DNA of 28,603 nt from Clostridium sp. CAG:343 (lineage in GTDB: Bacteria > Bacillota > Clostridia > TANB77 > CAG-508): positions 1 to 28,603 of the forward strand of contig FR888032.1 in NCBI GenBank assembly GCA_000431335.1, in the 5' to 3' direction. A program made the position numbers and the translations under genes. Positions 18,013 through 26,406 of this stretch are shown here, piece after piece; within the stretch, counting starts at the first letter, position 1; each line of letters starts with the position of its first letter. The notes under the pieces are model-generated. The model did not search any database and was not told where the DNA came from. It worked only from the letters and a program-made list of their open reading frames with translations.

Positions 18013-19066
18013 TTAGTTAAAGTTGTAAAGAGTCTTGAAATCCCAAATTGTTCCTTCTCTGGTATCATTTAAAATGATTCCATCTTTTTCAAGATTTGAT
18101 CTAATTGCATCTGCTGTTTCAAAATCTTTATTTTTTTTAGCTTCTGCTCTTTGATCAATTTGCTTTTCGACTTTATTGGCATCAATATTCAATTTTTCAA
18201 GATACTTCTCTTTCATGTTGAAAAGAAATTCATTAGGCTTTTGTTCAAAGATTCCTAAAATTTTGTAAACACTCTTAATATCATCTAAAATTTTAGCTAA
18301 AGTATTAGCAACTATCTGTTTATTGCTCTTCTTTGAATTCTTCATAATGTTATTTACATATTTAAAAACTGTATGTAAATTAGCAAGAGCTGCTGATGTA
18401 TTAAAGTCATCATCCATAACTTCTTCAAATTTTGAAATAATAGTATTAGGAATTTCATCTTCCAATACTTCCGCTTTTACATTTCCATTATTTGAAGTAA
18501 TGAAATTTTCCATGGATTTTATTGTGCTATAGAAATAGTACATATGCCTTTCGGAAAGTTGAAAATCACTATCAAGGATATCTATATCTGATGCATAATG
18601 CTTAGAAAACATAAGGTACTTTATAACTTCGTAATTATACATTTTCAATGCATCTCTTATTGTTAATGAATTTCCAAGTGACTTGCTCATTTTTTCTCCA
18701 TTGATTTTAATTAATCCACAGTGAGTCCAGTAATTTGCAAAGTTCTTTCCTGTTAATGCTTCACTTTGAGTAATTTCATTTTCGTGATGAGGGAATAATA
18801 AATCTCTTCCACCCCCATGAATATCAATTGTTTCTCCACGTGTTTCAAGTGTCATTGAAGAGCATTCAATATGCCAGCCAGTTCTTCCCTTCCCCCATGG
18901 TGATTCCCAATAAATTTCGTTAGGTTTGGCAGATTTCCATAAAGCAAAATCAACTGGATTTTTTTTACCTTCTTCAAGTTCAATACGTACACCGTTAAGT
19001 AATTCATCTACTTTTCTGTGAGATAATTTGCCATATTCAGGAAAAGTTTTTACAGAAAAATAAACA
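18013..19066 (-). pseudogene. cysS: cysteinyl-tRNA synthetase, 5'-truncated remnant
   Basis: The frame runs from the VYFSVKTFPEYGKLSHRK region through NPVDFALWKSAKP, SPWGKGRTGWHIECSSM, the KMSKS motif GEKMSKSLGNS and the C-terminal domain to a stop at 18013-18015. The first 120 or so residues of a normal CysRS, including the HIGH motif, are missing, so it cannot charge tRNA. An IS30-family element interrupts it after VYFS, at a 14-bp direct repeat. Beyond that element only GDVYFS (to about 20579) is recognisable before the sequence changes. Another intact cysS is expected in the genome, as the enzyme is essential. The remnant and the second metG together suggest a lost block of extra synthetase genes. 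Confidence 0.88.
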
Positions 19067-20558
19067 CGTCAAGTGAAAAGTTAAATGCAATTTTGTAAAA
19101 GTAAATGCAATTTTACTCTAGTTTGCAAATATGAAATTATGCAAATGTTTTTGGTTATATAATATCTAATAAAACAGTTATTTTAAAAGACGAGGGGTTG
19201 TGCAAACTTCGTCTTTTTCTATCTTTTGTATATTTAATTTATCAGCTAAGTTTTTTCCATAAATGAATGTAAATATCTCATAGGGTGTTTTATCACCTAA
19301 AGATTCTCTTGGCGTTGAATTTATATGTGAAAACATTAAGTTTATTTTTTCTTGTGTTAAGCCACTCCAATTTTGTCCATTTGGAAGTATTTCTCTAATA
19401 AAGTTGTGATTATTTTCTACATGTGGTTTTTGGCTTGATTGTTGTGGATCACAATAAAATATTTTGCTTCTAATTTCGCCAGTATTTATATTGATTTCGA
19501 ATTGTTGTGGCTTTGCAAATTCTGTGCCTCTGTCTGTTAACAAAAGTGAAAATAATCTGTTGTATTCTTTGTCTGATAATTTATCTTGAAAATTATTTAA
19601 GCTTTCTGACATTGAATCTGCTGTTTTATTTTTATGTAATATTCCAATCATAAATGATGTATTTTCAAATATAAATGTTTATATATATGGACCTGATTGA
19701 TAATTATATACTGTATCCATTTCTGTTGTTGGAATATTTGGATTTTGAATTTTATATTCAAGATAATCAGTGTATGTTCTTCCTTCATAATTGGCTGGTT
19801 CTTTTCGTTTTTTTAATTTCTTCTTGGATATTTTTCTTTTGACTTTTCTTTTAAGTGTTAAATTTGTTACATCCCAATCTTTAAATAAGCCCATTTCTAT
19901 GTAATTATATATTGTTTTTTCACATAATTTTATTTCTGGATGATTATTTAAAATTGTATAAATTGATTGCCCTTTCTTTATTAATGAACATATAATATGA
20001 GCTAATGATATTAATTCTGATGTATTTAAATTTACACCTTGTCTTGAATCTTTTAATGTATATTCGTAATCTTTTTGTGCTTTTTCTGCTTTATAAAAGT
20101 ATTTGTCTAGCGTACAAGTTTTAATATTGGGACAATTATTACATGAACCAATATTTCTATCCATGTCTTTGCAAGATATTGGCTGATATATTCTACATTT
20201 CCCTGTACAAACTTTACAATTTATAAAGTATTTGCAATTATAAGCATTATCATTTTTAAATATATTGTGTGGCTTTAAAATTTTATGTTTGTTAATTTCT
20301 CTTGCAATTGTAGACTGACTTTTATTTAATTCTTTTGCAATTTCATATTTTCTACATCTTTGGTTTAACATATCTTCAATTTTTATTCTTTGGCTTAATG
20401 TAAGTTGTTTCTTGTTTTCTTCCATTTAATACCTCATTTCTACCAAAAACATTTACATATTAATTATATCAAAATTGCATTAAGTTGTACATTAAATGCT
20501 TGTGTAGGACTAAAATATATTCAATAATCTTATAATTGCATTTAACTTTTCACTTATC
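19067..20558. mobile_element. IS30-family element inserted in the cysS remnant
   Basis: The element is about 1492 bp. AAGTGAAAAGTTAAATGCAA is present at the left end and its complement at the right. The sequence CAGAAAAATAAACA, 14 bp, is present just outside each end (19053-19066 and 20559-20572) and is the target duplication. The left end also repeats TAAATGCAATTTT at 19082-19094 and 19102-19114, 20 bp apart, probably transposase binding sites. The exact outer bases of the two ends differ slightly. Confidence 0.82.
19178..20425 (-). pseudogene. IS30-family transposase with an internal stop codon
   Basis: The gene starts behind GAGGTATTAAATG and has an N-terminal HTH (KYEIAKELNKSQSTIAREINKH, about residues 23-44), a Cys-rich knuckle (CKYFINCKVCTGKC and onward) and the DDE core: TEMDTVY, LLTDRGTEFAKP and a distal Glu in KPHVENNHNFI. 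A TAA at 19679-19681 interrupts it. The second IS30 copy has a Gln codon there (GPYIQTFIFEN), so a CAA-to-TAA change is likely. The frame continues after it, so only one point mutation separates it from a full-length protein. Confidence 0.9.
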
Positions 20559-20594
20559 CAGAAAAATAAACATCACCTTTTATCGAATTTAATT

Positions 20595-20623
20595 TTGACT
20601 TTTTGCATTTTTTAGAGTATAAT
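20595..20623 (+). promoter_or_regulatory. sigma-A promoter for the orphan 185-aa gene
   Basis: The -35 box TTGACT (20595-20600), a 17-bp spacer and the -10 box TATAAT (20618-20623) are near consensus. The layout repeats that of the island metG: an AAGGAGG site (20646-20652) lies upstream with no start codon at usable distance. Confidence 0.75.
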
Positions 20624-20722
20624 ATAAGTAATTTAAATTGATTTAAGGAGGTTACTTTAAAAGAAAGTTTTTCATAAAAACGTATGCATTATAAGCAAAT
20701 ACAGAAAGGAATGAGGTTTATT

Positions 20723-21280
20723 ATGAAAATTAGGTCTAAAATTGAAAGTATTAATAAAATTCGGCAATTGAATCTTAATCATTTACCCGAAGAAATTTTT
20801 ACTAGCCATGATATCAATGAAATTTCAGATTTTATTGATAAAACACAACAGAAACTCTATATCATAAGAGATATGTCTAAGCCACTAGGTTTAACCTACT
20901 TTAATGTATCTCCAGAACAAATTTTAAGTTTAGTACCAAATTATACTTCAAAATTCTCCATTGCTGTGAGTGGTTTTAACTATTGTACTTATACTCTTCA
21001 TGGCGATATATATTTAAGCCGTGACTTAGAAACTTTAAATTTGTTTGCATCTAATACTGTTACAAATAAAACACGTGGCTTAATGTCTAATTGTCAATGG
21101 AATATATCGACTTCGTATTATGATCCTAAATTAAAAAGAATTCCTGATTTAGATATTATCTTGGATTATATTTTTAAATACAACCTTTTTAATGTAATAG
21201 TAGAATTTGGAGTATTTCCTAAACCGCTTGGACAAAATAATGAAAGAGTATTAATATTTGAGCTTCGAACAGATTACTAA
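20723..21280 (+). CDS. orphan 185-aa protein, unknown function
   Basis: No family was recognised. The protein is soluble, with an N-terminal helical region (about residues 1-45), a mixed alpha/beta core (KLYIIRDMSKPLGLTYFNV, KFSIAVSGFNYCTYTLHG) and a C-terminal segment ending VLIFELRTDY. A faint likeness to ATP-grasp or PEP-utilising folds was considered (a KPLG motif near both ends) but is too weak to claim. The start at 20723 is chosen because GAGG lies 6 bases upstream. An in-frame ATG at 20684 has no usable site. It has its own promoter (20595-20623) and terminator (21325-21367) and lies between island remnants, so it is likely foreign. Confidence 0.75.
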   Translation: MKIRSKIESINKIRQLNLNHLPEEIFTSHDINEISDFIDKTQQKLYIIRDMSKPLGLTYFNVSPEQILSLVPNYTSKFSIAVSGFNYCTYTLHGDIYLSRDLETLNLFASNTVTNKTRGLMSNCQWNISTSYYDPKLKRIPDLDIILDYIFKYNLFNVIVEFGVFPKPLGQNNERVLIFELRTDY

Positions 21281-21324
21281 CCCCCTTAAACAAAAAAGTA
21301 AATAATTTGTCTTTTTTGTAACTA

Positions 21325-21367
21325 TTGGCAAAGTTCAGAGATAAATCTGAACTTTGTCAATTTTTTT
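21325..21367 (+). terminator. rho-independent terminator
   Basis: A 15-bp stem (21325-21339 and 21346-21360, with one G-T pair) has a 6-base loop and is followed by seven T (21361-21367). It ends the orphan 185-aa gene. Confidence 0.9.
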
Positions 21368-21391
21368 ACGTAAAAAATCAAAACTTAAATA

Positions 21392-21445
21392 CAGGGTAAT
21401 TTCATCAAATATTACAATTTTGTAATATTTGATGAAATTACCCTG
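21392..21445. mobile_element. 54-bp perfect palindrome, miniature ISAs1-like element
   Basis: The arms 21392-21417 and 21420-21445 are perfectly complementary around a 2-base centre. Each arm starts CAGGGTAATTT and resembles the end of the ISAs1-family element at 12845, so the repeat looks like two such ends fused head to head. ACTTAAATA, 9 bp, is present directly outside both ends (21383-21391 and 21446-21454), like the 9-bp duplication of the full element. It lies just before the Nudix promoter. Confidence 0.75.
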
Positions 21446-21463
21446 ACTTAAATATATTTAATA

Positions 21464-21491
21464 TTGACTATTATTTATATAGTGTTATAAT
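21464..21491 (+). promoter_or_regulatory. promoter for the Nudix gene
   Basis: A TTGACT (21464-21469) and a TATAAT (21486-21491) are separated by 16 bp and lie upstream of the Nudix start. The MITE-like palindrome ends 18 bp before the -35 box. Confidence 0.6.
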
Positions 21492-21517
21492 ATGTATATG
21501 TAAAGGAGGAATATATT

Positions 21518-21967
21518 ATGCCTGTAATGGTTGGAGGAGTAATAGAAAAAGAAGGAAAATTTTTATTAGTACAAGAAGCAAAAGAGAACTGCAAAGGTAA
21601 GTGGAATTTACCAGCGGGACATTTGGAAATAAACGAATCTATTTTTGAGGGTGCTAAAAGAGAAATATTCGAAGAAACAGGTTGTATTGTAGATTTAACA
21701 GGCTTACTTCAAATATCAAATAGAGTTTTTGAGGATAAAATATTCGTAGGATTTATGTTTTCAGCAAAATTGATAGATGAAAATATTAATTTTAATACAA
21801 ACGAAATTTTGAATGTTAAGTGGTTTTCTTATGAAGAACTACTTGATATGAAAGACGATTTAAGATTATATTATTGGATAATTAATGCTATAAAAGCATA
21901 TAAAGATAATAAAATAATGGATTTGCATACTATAAATATGGATTCAGATGTTATGAATATAAATTAA
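21518..21967 (+). CDS. Nudix (MutT-like) hydrolase
   Basis: Nudix enzymes hydrolyse nucleoside diphosphates linked to another group, using a divalent metal. The 149-aa protein is a single Nudix domain with the complete box G-x5-E-x7-REIFEETG (GHLEINESIFEGAKREIFEETGC, about residues 35-57). The Glu residues that bind metal are all present. The substrate cannot be told from sequence: many such proteins clear oxidised or toxic nucleotides or coenzymes. The start has AAGGAGGAATATATT upstream. It converges with metG (22002-23585) at a shared terminator. Confidence 0.93.
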   Translation: MPVMVGGVIEKEGKFLLVQEAKENCKGKWNLPAGHLEINESIFEGAKREIFEETGCIVDLTGLLQISNRVFEDKIFVGFMFSAKLIDENINFNTNEILNVKWFSYEELLDMKDDLRLYYWIINAIKAYKDNKIMDLHTINMDSDVMNIN

Positions 21968-21969
21968 AA

Positions 21970-22006
21970 AATAATATAGAACTACTTGATGTAGCTCTAT
22001 ATTATT
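21970..22006. terminator. bidirectional terminator between Nudix and metG
   Basis: Arms 21970-21985 and 21991-22006 pair over 16 positions with one mismatch and enclose a 5-base loop. The stop codon of metG (22002-22004) lies inside the right arm. T-rich sequence flanks both ends. Confidence 0.8.
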
Positions 22007-23585
22007 TTCTTTCAAATAATGGTTCGATATTACTTAATTTAATGCAGTCCAATTTATCTATATATTTCCAAGATTTATTTTTAATAGATAAATAATTTTT
22101 TATTTTTTCAGCAGTTTTAGGCATGAATGGTTCGATTAAATTAGATAGGTTTGCAATTGAAACTGAACATGTATATATTGTATTATTAAACTCTGTCATA
22201 TTTTCTTTATATAATATCCAAGGTTTTTTGTCATCATAATATTTATTTAAATAATCTAATAATTCTATTATGCTTAATGTTGCTTTTCTAAATTCAATAT
22301 TTTCTATATAGTTTGATATTTCTATATATTTTTCATTAATATATTTTTCAACATTTATATCCATTATTCCTCTTGGAATTTCAGACAATCCTTTATATTT
22401 TAAAGTTCTATTAACAAAATTTCCTAATTTGTTTGTAATTTCATTATGCGTCATTATATAATCTTCTTCTGTAAAATTTGAATCTTTACTTTCTGGACCA
22501 TTTTTAATTAGATGGAACCTCAATGTTTCTGCATCAAATTTATTTAATGCTTCTAAAGTTGTCAATCCTATCCCTTTACTTTTAGAAAATTTTTGATCAT
22601 TGAAATTTAGGTATTCTGTTGAAACTATTGTATCTGGTAAATGAAAATTTTCATTTAAGCCAATAAGTAAACCTGGTAAAATTAATGTATGAAAAACTAT
22701 GTTATCTTTTCCATGTACCATGTATATTTTATTGTTTTGTTCATTTTCTTTCCACCAATCTTCCCAATTAAGATTGTTGCTTTTGCAATATTTCATTGTG
22801 GCAGTTATATAACCTAATACAGCATCTATCCATACATACATTTTTTTATCTTCAAAGCCATCTACTGGGATATCAACACCCCAATCTAGATTTCTTGTAA
22901 CCGCTCTTTCTTTTAATCCATCTTTTAAATATTTATGAGTTTCATTTTGAGCATTTTTTCTCCATTTTTTTTCATTTTCAATTACATATTTTTCAATTGC
23001 AGATTGTAATTTTGGTAAATCTAAATATAAATTTTTATTTTCTTTTGTTGTTGTCAAACTTCCGCATTCATTGCAAATTGCTCGTTCTAAATCTTTCTTT
23101 GTAGGAACATAACCGCAATCACATTGATCACCTTTTGTTTCATTTCCACAATTAGGACATTTTAACATAAGTTCTCTATCAGCAACAAACTTACCACATT
23201 TTTTGCAATAATTATCGTTATCTATCTTTTCTATAATATATCCATTATCATATATTTTTCTAAACAATTCTTTTACTTTTTCCTTATGGTATTCATCTTC
23301 TGTCTTAGTATATAAGTCATAAGAAAAATTCATTTTTTCAAATTCTTCTTTAAATTGTTTATGATATTTTTCGGCAATTTCTTTAGCTGTAATTTTTTCT
23401 TTTTTTGCCCTTTCTGTTATCGGTGTGCCATGGCAATCCGTTCCAGATACATATATAACGTTATCTCCATTTAATCTATGATATCTAGCCAATACATCTC
23501 CTGAAATCAATGCTGCTAAATGTCCTAGATGTAATGAACTATTTGCGTAAGGCCATGCTCCACCAATAATAATTTTTCTATTCAT
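22002..23585 (-). CDS. metG: methionyl-tRNA synthetase (operon copy)
   Basis: This 527-aa enzyme charges tRNA-Met. It has HLGH (residues 19-22), a KMSKS-like KFSKS, four Cys-type knuckle pairs (CKKC, CPNC, CDC/CGY, CNEC) and an anticodon-binding domain ending in LFERK without a C-terminal tRNA-binding extension. Its domain layout matches the island copy at 14431-16032 and both open with GGAWPYAN and a similar S-L-HLGH. This copy is more AT-rich, in keeping with the surrounding chromosome, so it is likely the resident enzyme. It follows the MoaA-like gene by about 85 bp, separated by a small hairpin, and converges with the Nudix gene. The third codon position is strongly A/T. Confidence 0.93.
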   Translation of the reverse strand: MNRKIIIGGAWPYANSSLHLGHLAALISGDVLARYHRLNGDNVIYVSGTDCHGTPITERAKKEKITAKEIAEKYHKQFKEEFEKMNFSYDLYTKTEDEYHKEKVKELFRKIYDNGYIIEKIDNDNYCKKCGKFVADRELMLKCPNCGNETKGDQCDCGYVPTKKDLERAICNECGSLTTTKENKNLYLDLPKLQSAIEKYVIENEKKWRKNAQNETHKYLKDGLKERAVTRNLDWGVDIPVDGFEDKKMYVWIDAVLGYITATMKYCKSNNLNWEDWWKENEQNNKIYMVHGKDNIVFHTLILPGLLIGLNENFHLPDTIVSTEYLNFNDQKFSKSKGIGLTTLEALNKFDAETLRFHLIKNGPESKDSNFTEEDYIMTHNEITNKLGNFVNRTLKYKGLSEIPRGIMDINVEKYINEKYIEISNYIENIEFRKATLSIIELLDYLNKYYDDKKPWILYKENMTEFNNTIYTCSVSIANLSNLIEPFMPKTAEKIKNYLSIKNKSWKYIDKLDCIKLSNIEPLFERK

Positions 23586-23642
23586 CTTACCACTCCTTAA
23601 ATCACTTTATAATTTCAACAATGTTTTGTATATAAATAACTC

Positions 23643-23661
23643 AGGTCTCATTTAGAGACCT
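23643..23661 (-). terminator. small hairpin between the MoaA-like gene and metG
   Basis: Arms 23643-23649 and 23655-23661 (AGGTCTC against GAGACCT) form a perfect 7-bp stem with a 5-base loop. It follows the MoaA-like stop. The T-run after it is weak, so it may only attenuate, leaving metG partly transcribed from the operon promoter. Confidence 0.4.
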
Positions 23662-23669
23662 AACAAATA

Positions 23670-24674
23670 TTATTCCTTATCTTTATTAATTTGTGTAAGA
23701 TTCCATCTGAAATTATAATCCATACTACGAGTTTTCTTTCCAATATAGTCTTTACCTTTTGTTTTCAAAATATCCCTAACTTTTAATATTTCGCTTTCAA
23801 GTAAATCTTTTGAATGTATAAATTGTTTTAAATCAATAGGTGGAAAATCGCATGCTTTTAGTAGTCCTGTTGAAGATAGTCTAAATCTGTCGCATCCTAC
23901 ACATAAATTGCTAGATTGATTATGCACTATACCGAATAATTGTCCTTTATCATTTATATAATATTTTGTTGGACCATTTCCCCTACGGGTAGTGTCTAAC
24001 TTAAAAGGACCAAATAGTTGATTCATTTTTTCAAGGATTTCATCGTGTGGTACTTGTTGATCTTTTGTGAACCATTCAGATACAGGTCCATATAATCCAA
24101 GTTCAAGGAATCTTGGAATTATATCTTCATTCCAACAATAAGTTGCAATATCTCCCATATCCATATCAGTTAATCCTCTTATAACTATACAATTAGCCTT
24201 TACTTTTAGACCTAATGCTTTTGCCTTAGACATTCCTTCTTTTACTTTTTCTACTAACTCTCCTTTGGAATTAGTTAATTTGTGATATTTTTCAGGATTT
24301 ATAGAATGTAAACTAACATTAAGTCTTTTTAATCCAGCATTTGCTAAATCATCTATCTTATCTGATAATAATTGAGCATTTGTTGTCATTGCCATTTCAA
24401 CTTCTCCACCTGTTATCTTTTGGCAACCTTTAACTAGATCAACAATATCTTTTCTTAAAAGTGGTTCTCCTCCAGTAAAATGAATTGTTTTTAATTTATA
24501 ATTGTCATAAATAACTTGTGCAATTTCTAATAATTGCTCTGTTGTAAGAGCATTAAGTGCTTTTACTTTTGGCGGATGACAAAAAATACAATCATTATTG
24601 CATAAATCTGTAGCACCAATACGAAGCAAATAACCTAAACCTGACTGAGTATCATTAATTTTTTCTTTTTCCAT
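23670..24674 (-). CDS. MoaA-like radical-SAM protein
   Basis: This 334-aa radical-SAM enzyme should cleave S-adenosylmethionine at an iron-sulfur cluster bound by Cys25, Cys29 and Cys32 (CNNDCIFC). A second cluster motif C258-x2-C261-x13-C275 has the MoaA spacing. Real MoaA makes 8-cyclised GTP for molybdenum cofactor and usually ends in Gly-Gly: that ending is absent here, and no other moa gene is near. It is therefore a MoaA paralogue, perhaps acting on another substrate. Start supported by GGAGGTATATT before the ATG. It lies 32 bp after the ATP pyrophosphatase gene, suggesting cotranscription and possibly a joint reaction. GTP-type chemistry remains possible. Confidence 0.82.
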   Translation of the reverse strand: MEKEKINDTQSGLGYLLRIGATDLCNNDCIFCHPPKVKALNALTTEQLLEIAQVIYDNYKLKTIHFTGGEPLLRKDIVDLVKGCQKITGGEVEMAMTTNAQLLSDKIDDLANAGLKRLNVSLHSINPEKYHKLTNSKGELVEKVKEGMSKAKALGLKVKANCIVIRGLTDMDMGDIATYCWNEDIIPRFLELGLYGPVSEWFTKDQQVPHDEILEKMNQLFGPFKLDTTRRGNGPTKYYINDKGQLFGIVHNQSSNLCVGCDRFRLSSTGLLKACDFPPIDLKQFIHSKDLLESEILKVRDILKTKGKDYIGKKTRSMDYNFRWNLTQINKDKE

Positions 24675-24706
24675 AATATACCTCCATTTTTTATTTTTAT
24701 AATATT

Positions 24707-25411
24707 TTATTTAGAATATTTTGCATTTATTTCCCATTTTTCACCAAATTTATCCTCGCATTTATATACTGATTTTATTTCATATTTGATAGGAAATTCA
24801 AATATATCTAAATCTAAAAGCGTACTGTGAAATTCTCCCATTTCTCCAAAGGAATTAATTTCCATTTTTTTAAATTTCTCATATATCTCATCGTCTAATA
24901 TTTTCCCAACAAAGTCTTTTATTTGAGGTCGAACAGAAGATAATAAGCATTTTAAATTTCTTTTTTTCATTTCTTCAAATAACCAATCATAAGTTTTATT
25001 CCATAATGGCATACATGGTATAAGTCCTACATCTTTGCATAATTTTATTTTTCTATTTGCATTTTTTATACTACATATATCTCCAAAAACAACAAATTCA
25101 ACTCCTTGAGATTTATATTTTTTTAATAATCCTTCAATTTCAGTAGATTCTTTCCAATGTCCATTAGAATAAACTATTGGTATTTTTAGTGATTGTGATT
25201 GAAGTTCCATTAAATCTGTATCATGCTGGTGAAACATTGGGTGTTTTTGTTCACAACAATTTATCAAAGCAACTATTTCTGCACTTTCACAAGCTATTGA
25301 TAATGCTAAGCCACTATCTTTTCCTCCACTACATAGAGCAACCCCCTTTTTATTTTTGGGTATTTCTGTTAAAACTTTTTCATCTTCATAATTTAATATT
25401 TCTTCTTCCAT
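24707..25411 (-). CDS. Dph6-like ATP pyrophosphatase (DUF71 family)
   Basis: Family members use ATP to adenylate a substrate and are related to Dph6, which amidates diphthine in eukaryotes. In bacteria the role is unknown. The 234-aa protein has the N-type P-loop VALCSGGKDSGLALS near residues 22-36 and the distal GEMGEFHSTLLDLDIF block near the C-terminus, both typical of DUF71. The start at 25411 is chosen because GGAGG lies about 5 bases upstream. Longer in-frame starts to 25459 overlap rlmN and lack such a site. It is placed between the radical-SAM genes, so a substrate activated here could be passed to the MoaA-like enzyme, an inference. Confidence 0.85.
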   Translation of the reverse strand: MEEEILNYEDEKVLTEIPKNKKGVALCSGGKDSGLALSIACESAEIVALINCCEQKHPMFHQHDTDLMELQSQSLKIPIVYSNGHWKESTEIEGLLKKYKSQGVEFVVFGDICSIKNANRKIKLCKDVGLIPCMPLWNKTYDWLFEEMKKRNLKCLLSSVRPQIKDFVGKILDDEIYEKFKKMEINSFGEMGEFHSTLLDLDIFEFPIKYEIKSVYKCEDKFGEKWEINAKYSK

Positions 25412-25428
25412 TAATTCCTCCATAACGC

Positions 25429-26271
25429 TTATATCTTCTCGGCTCTCAGCTGACCACATGCTGCTTTAATATCTTCTCCTACGGTTCCTCTAATGCTAGC
25501 ATTAATACCTTTTTCATCTAAAATACTAACAAATCTATTTAGTTGCTCTGGTGTACTTGGCTTAAATTTCTCTTGTCCAGAGTCGTTAGCTGGTATTAAA
25601 TCGACTCGGCATATAATTCCATCTAACAAAGCTGCTAATCTATTGGCATCCTCATTAGAATCATTTAAATTGTTAATCATTATATATTCAAATAAAATAC
25701 TTTTATCTGTTTGGTCTGTATAATATTTACATGCTTTAAGAAGTTCGGAGATGTTCCATTTTTTATTAATTTTCATTAACTTATTGCGAACTTCATCAGT
25801 TGTAGCATGTAAAGAAACTGCTAACTTAAATTGCGGATTAAATTCAGTTAATTTGTAAATCTTATCTACTAAACCACATGTAGAAATAGTAATTCTCTCA
25901 GGTTCAATATTCAATCCTTTAGGATCTATTGCATGTTCTAAAAATTTTAAAACATTTTCATAATTATCAAAAGGTTCACCCATCCCCATTAAAACAACAC
26001 AGGTAATTTTTATATTTTCTCTCTTTTGTATTTCTTCAATTTGAAGTGATATTTCATCTGGTGTTAAGTTTCTCGAAAAGCCACCTTTTCCTGTTACACA
26101 AAAAGCACAATTCATTTTGCAGCCAACTTGAGTTGAAACGCAGATTGTATGTCCGTGTTTACATTTCATTAAAACACTTTCAACAGTTTGTCCATCAACT
26201 AGTTTGAATAGAAATTTTTTTGTTTCCCCATCACTAGATACTAATCTTTTAATTATTATATTTTCTTCCAT
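25429..26271 (-). CDS. rlmN: short RlmN/Cfr-family radical-SAM RNA methyltransferase
   Basis: RlmN methylates C2 of adenosine in 23S rRNA (and some tRNAs) through a two-Cys radical mechanism. This 280-aa protein has the cluster motif GCKMNCAFC (Cys51, Cys55 and Cys58), the N-side Cys44 in ICVSTQVG and the C-terminal catalytic Cys272 in AACGQL. It lacks the N-terminal accessory domain (about 60-70 residues) of usual RlmN proteins (near 345 aa): the frame upstream is closed by a stop and the ATG has AAGGAGAG nine bases before it. The short form could be an RlmN paralogue or have Cfr-like activity; motifs alone favour RlmN. First gene of the operon. Confidence 0.85.
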   Translation of the reverse strand: MEENIIIKRLVSSDGETKKFLFKLVDGQTVESVLMKCKHGHTICVSTQVGCKMNCAFCVTGKGGFSRNLTPDEISLQIEEIQKRENIKITCVVLMGMGEPFDNYENVLKFLEHAIDPKGLNIEPERITISTCGLVDKIYKLTEFNPQFKLAVSLHATTDEVRNKLMKINKKWNISELLKACKYYTDQTDKSILFEYIMINNLNDSNEDANRLAALLDGIICRVDLIPANDSGQEKFKPSTPEQLNRFVSILDEKGINASIRGTVGEDIKAACGQLRAEKI

Positions 26272-26406
26272 ATAGCTTACTCTCCTTACCTTTTTAAATC
26301 TCTTTCCAAATTCTTATTTTGTTACTATCGTATTTTTATTAAGATATCTGTATAATGATTTTTCATGTAATTCTAATACTATATTCACTTAGTTTAATTA
26401 AACATA

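Noticed and set aside
20684..20722. Longer start at 20684 for the orphan protein
   Set aside because: The nearest Shine-Dalgarno is about 31 bases upstream, while the ATG at 20723 has a well-placed GAGG.
21362..21377. Short palindrome TTTTTTACGTAAAAAA after the terminator
   Set aside because: It is a low-complexity AT palindrome overlapping a T-run; no second copy or role is evident.
23586..23669. T-box or SAM riboswitch upstream of the operon metG
   Set aside because: The gap is only 84 bases and contains a single 7-bp hairpin, too short for either class.
23670..24674. True MoaA of molybdenum cofactor synthesis
   Set aside because: Cluster motifs fit, but the C-terminal Gly-Gly is missing and no other moa, mob or mog gene is present, so only MoaA-like is claimed.
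25412..25459. Longer N-terminus of the ATP pyrophosphatase
   Set aside because: It would overlap rlmN and lacks a ribosome binding site; the ATG at 25411 has GGAGG at a normal distance.
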